Assembly: GCF_001436305.1 (NCBI RefSeq)
Contig: NZ_AZFO01000005.1
Location: 39,487 to 103,486, forward strand
DNA: 64,000 nucleotides
Reading direction: 5' to 3'
DNA from: Lactobacillus ultunensis DSM 16047
Lineage (GTDB): Bacteria > Bacillota > Bacilli > Lactobacillales > Lactobacillaceae
The translations under genes were made by a program, and so were the position numbers. Positions 56,770 to 64,000 of this stretch are shown here, in pieces (position 1 is the first letter of the stretch; the number at the start of each line of letters is the position of its first letter). The notes under the pieces are model-generated. The model was not told the DNA's origin, did no database searches, and saw only the letters and a program-made list of their open reading frames with translations.

Positions 56770-57839
56770 AAAAGATCTTTATTGCAATTGTTTCAATTCT
56801 CCTAGTTTGTGCAGGACTTGGATTAGCAGCGCATCATTTAGAAAAGCCAGCTGCTCAAGGCAACAAACAAAGTCTGATTATTTATAACTGGGGTGATTAC
56901 TTAGATCCCAAATTGATTAAAAAATTTGAAAAACAAACTGGTTATCATGTAGTTTATGAAACCTTTGATTCAAATGAAGCGATGTACACCAAAATCAAGC
57001 AAGGTGGAACTGCTTATGATTTAACTATTCCATCTGAATATATGGTAACCAAGATGCGGAAGGCTCATTTGCTTGATCGTTTAGATAAAAAACAGATTCC
57101 TAATATGAAGTATATTGGGAAAAGTTTCTTGTATAAGTCATTTGATGTAGAAAATAACTATTCCATACCTTATTTTTGGGGAACATTGGGGATAGTTTAT
57201 AACGATAAATTCGTGAAGAGAGGTTCACTAAAAACCTGGAATGATCTTTGGTCTAAGAAATATCGTCATCAAATCCTTTTAGTTGATTCGGCAAGGGATG
57301 CAATGGGGATGGCTTTAGTCTCTTTAGGTTATTCAATGAATACAACTAGCAGCATGAAACTGCATCTGGCGCAGACTAAGTTAGATGGCCTCGGTCCCAA
57401 TATTAAAGCCATAATTTCCGATGAAATGAAGATGTATATGGTCCAAAATGAGGCTGCAATTGGCATAACTTGGTCTGGTGAAGCACATGAAATGATGGAA
57501 AATAATAGTCATTTGCATTATCTTGTGCCTGAGCAAGGTTCAAATTTGTGGTTTGATAACTTTGTCGTTCCTAAAACAGCTAAAAATAAAAAAGCTGCTT
57601 TCAAGTTTATTAACTTCATGTTGGAACCCAAAAATGCAGCTCAGAATGCACAATACGTTGGTTATGCTACACCGGATGAAGCTGCCAAGAAATTATTGCC
57701 AAAACGAGTTAGGGAAGATAAACAATTTTATCCTGATGAAAAAACTTTACGTCACCTGCAAGTTTTTAAAGATCTAGGTCCTAAGAAGACGCAGGAATAC
57801 AATGATTTGTTTTTGGAATTTAAAATGTATGCACGATAG
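56766..57839 (+). CDS. potD: Spermidine/putrescine-binding protein PotD
   Basis: 357 residues, extracellular substrate-binding component. The N-terminus is a signal segment (MKKIFIAIVSILLVCAGLG). It has a Cys at 18 in LLVC, a poor match to the lipobox because of Val at -1, so it may be a lipoprotein or a membrane-anchored protein. The mature domain opens with LIIYNWGDYLDPKLIKKFEK, the PotD/PotF hallmark, with YDLTIPSEYMV following. Overlaps potC by ATGA. Confidence 0.93.
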   Translation: MKKIFIAIVSILLVCAGLGLAAHHLEKPAAQGNKQSLIIYNWGDYLDPKLIKKFEKQTGYHVVYETFDSNEAMYTKIKQGGTAYDLTIPSEYMVTKMRKAHLLDRLDKKQIPNMKYIGKSFLYKSFDVENNYSIPYFWGTLGIVYNDKFVKRGSLKTWNDLWSKKYRHQILLVDSARDAMGMALVSLGYSMNTTSSMKLHLAQTKLDGLGPNIKAIISDEMKMYMVQNEAAIGITWSGEAHEMMENNSHLHYLVPEQGSNLWFDNFVVPKTAKNKKAAFKFINFMLEPKNAAQNAQYVGYATPDEAAKKLLPKRVREDKQFYPDEKTLRHLQVFKDLGPKKTQEYNDLFLEFKMYAR

Positions 57840-57850
57840 AACTGGTCAGT

Positions 57851-57856
57851 TATAAT
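57851..57856 (+). promoter_or_regulatory. Possible promoter (-10) before cdaA
   Basis: Perfect TATAAT in the 38-nt gap after potD; the -35 region (TATGCA at 57828-57833) is weak. It would let cdaA-cdaR-glmM be expressed apart from the transporter. Confidence 0.35.
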
Positions 57857-57877
57857 TAAAAGGGAAAGGAGCCACAA

Positions 57878-58720
57878 ATGCATTTTGATTATTCTAATTT
57901 ATTTACTTGGAACAACTTCTCAATCGCTTTAGATGTACTGATTATCTGGTATCTGGTCTATCGTTTGATCATGTTGATTCGTGGTACCAAGGCTGTGCAA
58001 TTGGCAAAAGGGATTGTCTTTATCTTTATTGTCAGAATTGTTGCAGGTCTATTGCAGTTGCATGCGGTAACTTATATTGTTGATCAAATCGTTTCTTGGG
58101 CAGTAATTGGAATTATTGTTATTTTCCAACCGGAAATTCGGCGTGGACTTGAACGTTTGGGTCGTACGCCAATTTTTAATGGACGAGGTGAAAGTGCTCA
58201 CGATAAGTCCGTTAAGATGGTAAAGGAACTTGATAAAGCCATCCAATATATGTCTAAGCGTCGTATTGGTGCTTTAATTACTATTCAACAGGATACAGGA
58301 TTGGACGATTATATTGAAACTGGGATTAAACTTGATGCTGATATTACAGGCGAATTGTTAATCAACATCTTTATCCCTAACACGCCATTGCACGATGGAG
58401 CGGTAATTATCAATAATAATCGAATTGCCGTAGCGGCGGCATATTTACCACTATCTGATAATACTATGATTCCTAAGCGATTAGGGACGAGGCACCGAGC
58501 AGCTGTAGGTATTTCTGAAGTCACAGATGCTGTAACCATTGTTGTTTCCGAGGAAACTGGTGGCGTGACGATCACCAAGAACGGTCGTTTCTTACTTGAT
58601 TTATCTCGAAACGAGTACATGAAATACCTTAATGCACAGTTAGTACCAAAGGAAGAGAAAAAGATTCCTTGGATTCGCCGTGTAATGAATAAGGTTTGGA
58701 AATGGGGTGCAGACCGATGA
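57878..58720 (+). CDS. cdaA: Diadenylate cyclase CdaA
   Basis: 280-residue membrane enzyme making the essential messenger c-di-AMP from two ATP. Three N-terminal transmembrane helices (about 15-95) precede the DAC domain, which has the DGA motif (HDGAVII) and RHR motif (GTRHRAAVG). AAGGAG lies 7 nt before the ATG. Overlaps cdaR by ATGA; the order cdaA-cdaR-glmM is conserved across Firmicutes and links c-di-AMP to wall precursor supply. Confidence 0.97.
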   Translation: MHFDYSNLFTWNNFSIALDVLIIWYLVYRLIMLIRGTKAVQLAKGIVFIFIVRIVAGLLQLHAVTYIVDQIVSWAVIGIIVIFQPEIRRGLERLGRTPIFNGRGESAHDKSVKMVKELDKAIQYMSKRRIGALITIQQDTGLDDYIETGIKLDADITGELLINIFIPNTPLHDGAVIINNNRIAVAAAYLPLSDNTMIPKRLGTRHRAAVGISEVTDAVTIVVSEETGGVTITKNGRFLLDLSRNEYMKYLNAQLVPKEEKKIPWIRRVMNKVWKWGADR

Positions 58721-59676
58721 AAGACTTATGGAGTAAACATTGGTTCCTCCGAATCATTTCACTGTTATGTGCAATCTTATTAGTGGTTTATATTGATTCC
58801 ACACAAACTGGTTTTGTTACTCAAGGAGAACCTAAGAAAACTCGTCAAACTGCTAGTGAAACACAAACAATTAGTGTGCCGCTACAGGTGTCGGTCAATA
58901 CAGATAAATATTATGTAGTTGGTTATCCAGAAAAAGTAAAGATTACTCTAGAAGGTTCAAATGCTTTGGTTACTTCGACGGTTAATACTCAAAGCTTCAG
59001 AGCATACATTGATTTGACTCATAAAAAGACAGGCAAACAAACTGTCAAAGTACAAGTTACTGGACTAAACAAGCAGTTGTCATATACGATTAGTCCCGCC
59101 ACGGTTAATGTTGATATTGAACGAAGAAAATCCCGTACCATACCAGTACAAATAGAGTATAATAAAAATGCTGTGGCCAACGGATATAATATTGGTACAG
59201 CCAGTGTCGATCCACAAGAAGTTGAAGTAACTGGCGCAAGAGGCGAAGTTGATCAAATTGATCAAATTGTTGCTAAACTTACTTTGCCTAATGGCATGAA
59301 TCGAACTTATGAACGACAAGTAATGCTGGTAGCCGAGGATAAGAAAGGCCGACAACTGAATGTGGTAATCAATCCGGCAACAGTCAGGGCAAGACTTCCT
59401 GTATCCCTTTCTCATAAAACTGTGAAACTGAATTTAAAACCAAAAAACGAAAAAAGTGATAAAGTCTATTCAGTAACGGCTAAGAATAGTCAAATAACCT
59501 TGTATGGTAAGAAGGAAACGTTAGCCAAGATCAAGCAGTTGAATGTCGATATTGACTTGAAAGGAATAGATAGTTCAACAGTTAGAAACTATCCTTTGGT
59601 TTTGCCTAAGGATGTTGTGAGAGCTGACCCTTCAGGAGTACAAATATCAATTAAAGTGAAGAGTGCAAGCAATTAG
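58717..59676 (+). CDS. cdaR: CdaA regulator CdaR (YbbR-domain protein)
   Basis: 319 residues. One N-terminal transmembrane helix (about 8-26) anchors an extracellular part made of about three or four YbbR repeats (segments such as YYVVGYPEKVKITLEGS and TVNVDIERRKSRTIPV). CdaR modulates CdaA activity. ATG 58717 is used: it overlaps the cdaA stop and has GGGGTG upstream, while an in-frame upstream ATG lies inside cdaA. It precedes glmM by 29 nt. Confidence 0.93.
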   Translation: MKDLWSKHWFLRIISLLCAILLVVYIDSTQTGFVTQGEPKKTRQTASETQTISVPLQVSVNTDKYYVVGYPEKVKITLEGSNALVTSTVNTQSFRAYIDLTHKKTGKQTVKVQVTGLNKQLSYTISPATVNVDIERRKSRTIPVQIEYNKNAVANGYNIGTASVDPQEVEVTGARGEVDQIDQIVAKLTLPNGMNRTYERQVMLVAEDKKGRQLNVVINPATVRARLPVSLSHKTVKLNLKPKNEKSDKVYSVTAKNSQITLYGKKETLAKIKQLNVDIDLKGIDSSTVRNYPLVLPKDVVRADPSGVQISIKVKSASN

Positions 59677-59705
59677 TTTAGATAACAAGAAAGGTTGTTT
59701 ATTAG

Positions 59706-61061
59706 ATGTTAAAATATTTTGGAACTGATGGTGTTCGTGGCGTAGCTAACCAAGGCTTAACTCCAGAAATGGCTTTTAAATTAGGTCGTGATGGTGGTTA
59801 TGTTTTAACCAAGAATAAGAAGGATGGCGAACAAGCTAAGGTTTTAGTTTCTCGTGATACTCGTATCTCAGGTCAAATGCTTGAATATGCACTTATTTCA
59901 GGTCTTCTTTCAGTTGGTATTGAAGTTCTTGAAGTTGGTGTAATTACCACTCCAGGTCTTTCATACTTGGTACGCGCACAAGGTGCAGATGCTGGTGTAC
60001 AAATTTCTGCTTCTCACAACCCAGTAGAAGATAACGGTATTAAGTTCTTTGGTAGCAATGGTTTGAAGCTTTCTGATGAAATGGAAGGCGAAATTGAAAA
60101 GTTAATTGATGCTAAAGAAGATAAGTTGCCTCGTCCATCTGCAAAAGGCTTAGGTACTGTAACTGACTTCCACGAAGGTAGTGCTAAGTACTTACAATTT
60201 ATTGAAAATACTATTCCTGAAGATTTAGGTGGCATCAAGGTTGTTATTGATGGTGCTAATGGTGCTTCAAGTGCTCTTATTTCAAGATTATTTGCTGATT
60301 GTGGCGTTGACTTTACTACTATTTACACTCATCCAGATGGTTTAAACATTAACGATCACTGTGGTGCTACTCATACTGAAAACTTACAAAAGGAAGTTGT
60401 AAAGCAAGGTGCTCAACTTGGTTTAGCTTTCGATGGTGATGCTGATCGTTGTATTGCTGTTGATGAAAATGGTAATGAAGTTGATGGTGACCACATTATG
60501 TACGTTATTGGTTCATACTTAGCTGAACATGGACGTCTTAAGAAGGATACTATCGTTACTACTGTCATGAGTAACCTTGGCTTTACTAAGGCTCTTGAAA
60601 AAGAAGGCCTTAAGAATGTTCGTACTCAAGTTGGTGACCGTTACGTTTCAGAAGAAATGCGTGCTCACGGTTACAACCTTGGTGGTGAACAATCAGGTCA
60701 CGTTATTATGAGTGACTACCACAATACTGGTGATGGTATGCTTACTGGTCTTCACTTGATGTTGGTTATGAAGAAGACTGGAAAATCACTTAGCAAACTT
60801 TTGAAAGACTTCAAGGATTACCCACAATGCTTGGTTAACGTTCCAGTTAAGGATAAGAAGACTTGGAAAGAACATCAACCAATCCTTGATGTAATTGCAG
60901 AAGTTGAAAAAGATATGGACGGCAATGGTCGTGTACTTGTTCGTCCTTCAGGTACTCAAGCACTTCTTAGAGTTATGGCAGAAGGTCCAACTCAAGAAGA
61001 AACTGACGCATACGTAGACCGTATCGTTAAAGTCGTTGAAAAAGAAATGGGTACTAATTAA
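59706..61061 (+). CDS. glmM: Phosphoglucosamine mutase
   Basis: 451 residues. It converts glucosamine-6-phosphate to glucosamine-1-phosphate on the way to UDP-GlcNAc. N-terminal FGTDGVRG, active Ser103 in [12 protein letters not shown], metal-binding DGDADR, GGEQSGH and the phosphate loop RPSGTQ are present. In other Firmicutes GlmM binds CdaA and lowers its activity. Codon use is biased. AAGAAAGG lies before the ATG, and a terminator closes the unit. Confidence 0.98.
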   Translation: MLKYFGTDGVRGVANQGLTPEMAFKLGRDGGYVLTKNKKDGEQAKVLVSRDTRISGQMLEYALISGLLSVGIEVLEVGVITTPGLSYLVRAQGADAGVQISASHNPVEDNGIKFFGSNGLKLSDEMEGEIEKLIDAKEDKLPRPSAKGLGTVTDFHEGSAKYLQFIENTIPEDLGGIKVVIDGANGASSALISRLFADCGVDFTTIYTHPDGLNINDHCGATHTENLQKEVVKQGAQLGLAFDGDADRCIAVDENGNEVDGDHIMYVIGSYLAEHGRLKKDTIVTTVMSNLGFTKALEKEGLKNVRTQVGDRYVSEEMRAHGYNLGGEQSGHVIMSDYHNTGDGMLTGLHLMLVMKKTGKSLSKLLKDFKDYPQCLVNVPVKDKKTWKEHQPILDVIAEVEKDMDGNGRVLVRPSGTQALLRVMAEGPTQEETDAYVDRIVKVVEKEMGTN

Positions 61062-61082
61062 AATAGAATTGATCATAAGCAA

Positions 61083-61111
61083 AAAAGTCGTGAGTTCGCT
61101 CACGGCTTTTT
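61083..61111 (+). terminator. Terminator after glmM
   Basis: Twelve-bp stem AAAAGTCGTGAG (61083-61094) / CTCACGGCTTTT (61099-61110), one G-U pair, loop TTCG. A TATAAT at 61113-61118 follows at once and may start the next unit. Confidence 0.88.
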
Positions 61112-61159
61112 GTATAATAAAAACTAGATGTAATTTTTAGATCGGAGGGGATGCATATA

Positions 61160-61975
61160 ATGGCTATCAAGTTAATTGCAGTGGATTTAGATGGTACCTT
61201 GCTATCAAGTAATAATACGATTTTATCTGAAACACAAAGGACTTTGCGAATTGCTTCAGAAAAAAGAATCAAAGTCGTTCTAGCAACTGGTAGACCATTG
61301 TCTGGTGTTTTATCTTATGCACAACAGTTAGGTCTTGAGGGTGATAAACAATATGCAATTGTTTTTAATGGTGCAGTAGTTCAGACAATTAGTGGTCGCG
61401 TGTTGATGAGTCAAGAACTTAATTATCAAGACTTTAATAATATGTTGCGCTTTCAACATTTAAGTCATGTAAATGTTCATTTTGAAACAACGAAGTATTT
61501 CTTAACTTGTGACCATGACCTATCTATTCAAATGCAAATTAATGCTGCTTTGACCAATAATATTATGAAAGTAAGAGAACGCCGAGATATTCCGAAAAAT
61601 TTTACTTTTAATAAAGTTGGCTTTACTTCAATTGCAGGGAGCGATCAAATAGAAAAATTATGGAATAGTTTGCCTTCATGGGCATTTGATAGTTATGATA
61701 TCGTGCGTAGCTGGGATAGTATTATTGAAATCAATGCGTTAGGCGCTTCTAAAGGCAATGCTTTAATGGATTTAGCCTCTCGTCTAAAAATTGCTCAAAA
61801 GGATGTCATGGTCTTTGGCGATCAAGGCAATGATATTTCAATGTTCTCTAATCCAGAGTTTATGAAAGTCGCAATGGGGAATGCAATTGGCGATATCAAA
61901 GATAAGGCTGATTACGTTACTGATGATAATGATCATAATGGCATCGCCAAGGCGCTTAAAAAGTTTGTTTTATAA
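61160..61975 (+). CDS. HAD-superfamily Cof-type hydrolase (first of a tandem pair)
   Basis: 271 residues. Motif I VDLDGTLL (Asp9/Asp11), motif II ATGRP, and the motif IV loop VFGDQGNDISMF are intact, with a IIB cap between. ATG 61160 is chosen over 61151, because GGAGGGG at 61144-61150 is then 9 nt away. It resembles its downstream neighbour, which suggests an old tandem duplication. Probable phosphatase on a small phosphorylated metabolite. Confidence 0.9.
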   Translation: MAIKLIAVDLDGTLLSSNNTILSETQRTLRIASEKRIKVVLATGRPLSGVLSYAQQLGLEGDKQYAIVFNGAVVQTISGRVLMSQELNYQDFNNMLRFQHLSHVNVHFETTKYFLTCDHDLSIQMQINAALTNNIMKVRERRDIPKNFTFNKVGFTSIAGSDQIEKLWNSLPSWAFDSYDIVRSWDSIIEINALGASKGNALMDLASRLKIAQKDVMVFGDQGNDISMFSNPEFMKVAMGNAIGDIKDKADYVTDDNDHNGIAKALKKFVL

Positions 61976-61984
61976 GGATAAAGA

Positions 61985-62803
61985 ATGATTAAACTAATTG
62001 CAGTAGATATGGATGGTACTTTGCTTCAATCCAACAATCAAATTGGAGAAGAAACCAAAGCAGTTTTAAAAAAGGCTGATCTTGCAGGAATTAAAATTGT
62101 GCCTGCTTCAGGCCGACCTTTACCTGGAGTAATTCCTTATATGAAAGAATTGGGTATTACTGGGGATAATAATTATGCGGTTTTGTATAACGGAGGATTA
62201 GTTCAGTCGTTTTCAGGTAATGTTTTAATTAGTCATCAATTTAATTATGATGAATTTAAGAAGTTCATCCAATTGCAGAAGCAAAATCCTGGCGTTAACC
62301 TTCATTTTATGAAGGAACATGATTACTGGACTTTGGATCGAAAGATTTTTGTAAAGATGGCGAAAATGGCATCAGTAAGTGGAACGCCTTTAATAATTAA
62401 GGATTTTGATGAGGTGCCATCAGATTTTAAATTTATTAAGGCTGAATATACTGGTCCTAAAGAAAAATTGGATCATTTAGGTAAAAATTTCCCAGTATGG
62501 CTGAATAACTACAATGTTGCTCGTAGTGATCCGATGATTTGGGAGATTAATAAAGCAGAAGCATCGAAAGAAAAGGGAGTTCATCAATTAGCTCAAAAGT
62601 TGGGTATTAAAGATGAAGAAGTCATGATTTTTGGTGATCAAGGCAATGATATGTCGATGTTTAACAACCCTGCTTTTTATAAAATAGCAATGGGCAATGC
62701 GATTGATGCTATTAAGAATAAAGCTGACTTTGTTACTAAGACTAACGATGAAGCAGGTATTGCCTATGCGATTAAGAAATTGGTGCTAGAAAAGAGCATG
62801 TAA
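61985..62803 (+). CDS. HAD-superfamily Cof-type hydrolase (second of a tandem pair)
   Basis: 272 residues. Motif I VDMDGTLL (Asp8/Asp10), PASGRP, and IFGDQGNDMSMF are intact. It aligns with the preceding protein through most of its length, including NPxFxKxAMGNAIxxIKxKADxVT. AAGGATAA lies before the ATG. 9 nt after the first HAD gene and directly abutting the next, so cotranscribed. Confidence 0.9.
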   Translation: MIKLIAVDMDGTLLQSNNQIGEETKAVLKKADLAGIKIVPASGRPLPGVIPYMKELGITGDNNYAVLYNGGLVQSFSGNVLISHQFNYDEFKKFIQLQKQNPGVNLHFMKEHDYWTLDRKIFVKMAKMASVSGTPLIIKDFDEVPSDFKFIKAEYTGPKEKLDHLGKNFPVWLNNYNVARSDPMIWEINKAEASKEKGVHQLAQKLGIKDEEVMIFGDQGNDMSMFNNPAFYKIAMGNAIDAIKNKADFVTKTNDEAGIAYAIKKLVLEKSM

Positions 62804-63523
62804 ATGAAAAACGTTAAAACAATTATTTTACGTTTGATAATAGTCATCTGTACTGCAATTTCCTTCTTTTTGCTTTTGACTAGCGTTATTAGCTTAAAGA
62901 TTAACGATACGCAGGCAATGGGAAAAGAAGTCATTGAACGTGTAGTTCAAGATAGTGATAATCCTAATTTAAAAATTGGTGTTAAGTTTTTACAAGCATC
63001 TGGATTAGAACAGACTTTGCTAGAGCAGTTGCCTAAAAAATATCAGGTTAACATGTCGTATGCGGATCTATACAAGTTATGTGAAAAGTATAATGAAGAA
63101 GGTAAATTAACTCCTAAGGATTTGAATTTGTCTAGCAAGACTAAGTTAGAAGAAATTATCAACGAGTACTTGATGAAGCAAATTAATCATAATTTGAAAG
63201 AGAGATCGGCAAAAGTTTATCATGCAATTTCGATTTATAAATATTCGATTTTTGCGGTTGGATTGCTCTTTTTCCTTGCTGCTATTTTAATTCTCTTTGG
63301 TCGTGCTTGGGCTTGGCTACCGTTAGCTATTGCAACAATTGGATCATTTGTAGCTTTGTGGCTGGTAGCTAGTGAAACGACAATTACATTGCAAAATCAA
63401 GTTTATAGTGGCATTATTGTTACGTTATCACAAGGAGTATGGTGGGGTCTTGTAGCTGGTTTAATTACAGCTATTGTTTGGCCAATTTTACTAAAATCAA
63501 CAAAAGAAGTGGAAGTTAAATAA
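62804..63523 (+). CDS. Multi-helix membrane protein of unknown function
   Basis: 239 residues that I do not recognise. An N-terminal hydrophobic helix (about 8-30) is followed by a polar, mainly helical segment (about 31-140), likely outside the membrane. Three or four hydrophobic helices at about 142-162, 164-190 and 200-230 end it, plus a charged tail. The ATG abuts the stop of the HAD gene and overlaps the next gene by one base (TAATG), so it lies within an operon. The ribosome binding site is weak, which fits coupling. Confidence 0.75.
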   Translation: MKNVKTIILRLIIVICTAISFFLLLTSVISLKINDTQAMGKEVIERVVQDSDNPNLKIGVKFLQASGLEQTLLEQLPKKYQVNMSYADLYKLCEKYNEEGKLTPKDLNLSSKTKLEEIINEYLMKQINHNLKERSAKVYHAISIYKYSIFAVGLLFFLAAILILFGRAWAWLPLAIATIGSFVALWLVASETTITLQNQVYSGIIVTLSQGVWWGLVAGLITAIVWPILLKSTKEVEVK

Positions 63524-63987
63524 TGAAAAAAATTCTTTTTGTATGTCAGGAAAATTTGAGTTGTTTACCAATGGCAAAAGCAATTATGAAATATTTATTG
63601 GAGCAAAATGGATTGGCTGATCAATATATTGCTGAATCTAAAGTAACTGTTCAATATGCACTGGGTAGAGGAATTGATCTACAAGCCCAACGAGAGCTTG
63701 AAAAGCAAAAAATACCATATGATTGTGGTCATCACGTTAGTCAACTGACAGCTCAAGATTATCAACAATATGAGTATTTAATTTGTATGGATGAAGAAAA
63801 TTTTGTAAATATGAACCGAATTACTGGAGGAGATCCTGAAAGAAAAGAATATAAACTTTTGGAATTTGCAGGTTCATACTCTGATATAGATGATCCTTGG
63901 TATACAAAAGATTTTGATACTGCGTATAAAGAAATTTATCAGGGATGCGAAGGATTAGTTAAAAAATTAGCGCAAAAAACATTCTAA
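63523..63987 (+). CDS. Low-molecular-weight phosphotyrosine phosphatase-like protein with altered P-loop
   Basis: 154 residues with the LMW-PTP plan: N-terminal KILFVCQENLSCLPMAKAI and the C-terminal DPWYTKDFDTAYKEIYQGCEGL acid-loop region. The family P-loop is CxxxxxR followed by Ser; here it reads C8-Q-E-N-L-S-C14-L15, so the phosphate-binding arginine is Cys and the following Ser is Leu. The general-acid Asp-Pro is kept. Phosphatase activity is therefore doubtful; a binding or altered catalytic role is possible. It starts on the last base of the preceding stop (TAATG). The frame is complete within the window. Confidence 0.8.
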   Translation: MKKILFVCQENLSCLPMAKAIMKYLLEQNGLADQYIAESKVTVQYALGRGIDLQAQRELEKQKIPYDCGHHVSQLTAQDYQQYEYLICMDEENFVNMNRITGGDPERKEYKLLEFAGSYSDIDDPWYTKDFDTAYKEIYQGCEGLVKKLAQKTF

Positions 63988-64000
63988 GCTAAATAGTGAA

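Noticed and set aside
57840..57856. Hairpin AACTG-GT-CAGTT after potD as a terminator
   Set aside because: Stem of five pairs with a two-base loop and no T run.

Overview
The window is low-GC Firmicute chromosome. Gene order, protein families and regulatory sites point to the Lactobacillus acidophilus group (acidophilus, crispatus, amylovorus, helveticus and relatives). The main reasons are the seven-gene glycogen operon glgB-glgC-glgD-glgA-glgP-GH13-pgm between trxB and uvrB, the cggR-gap-pgk-tpiA cluster, the potABCD and cdaA-cdaR-glmM runs, and a secreted surface-layer-associated-type protein beside clpP. I cannot fix the species without database searches. No rRNA, insertion sequence, prophage or CRISPR array is visible. 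Almost all of the DNA is dense, conserved chromosomal core.

Layout. 1-3862: ymfF (tail)-ymfH-ymfI, rodZ/ymfM and pgsA. 4054-8173: recA, rny and tagO as three single-gene units, each with its own promoter and terminator. 8203-10888: yvyE (minus strand) facing away from the late-competence genes comFA-comFC. 10970-19391: hpf, secA, prfB (programmed +1 frameshift), a small membrane protein, hprK, lgt, gpsA and trxB. 19563-31234: glycogen operon. 31339-36217: uvrB-uvrA. 36271-39769: a DUF308 membrane protein, then rapZ-yvcK-whiA. 39819-43718: clpP (minus, with a CIRCE operator), a secreted surface protein, and an amino-acid permease (minus). 43886-43957: tRNA-Arg(CCG). 44203-48415: central glycolysis operon under a CggR-type operator. 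48416-48755: an independent small transcription unit encoding a possible 44-residue hydrophobic peptide. 48756-52998: a LURP-one-like protein, a HAD phosphatase, ung, pta, tsaE and a DEDDh exonuclease. 53101-61061: murB, potABCD, cdaA-cdaR-glmM. 61160-63987: two tandem HAD phosphatases, a membrane protein, and a low-molecular-weight phosphatase-like protein whose P-loop arginine is missing.

How the genes connect. Carbon control is a theme: HprK, cre-like sites (best at glgB) and the CggR operator are all present, and glycogen storage and glycolysis are the likely outputs. DNA repair is a second theme: recA and uvrB carry SOS-box-like sites. recA and comFA share an identical 17-nt promoter-like motif, suggesting both belong to a competence (ComX/SigH-type) regulon. 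Envelope precursor supply (tagO, glmM, murB, pgsA, lgt) and c-di-AMP synthesis (cdaA/cdaR) form a third.

The most unusual items are the small transcription unit near 48.6 kb, the shared com-box-like motif at recA and comFA, the uvrB leader (SOS box, then a terminator hairpin, then the ribosome binding site), and the degenerate phosphatase at the right edge. Many starts were moved downstream from the longest open frame to the codon with a properly spaced ribosome binding site; these choices are noted per gene.
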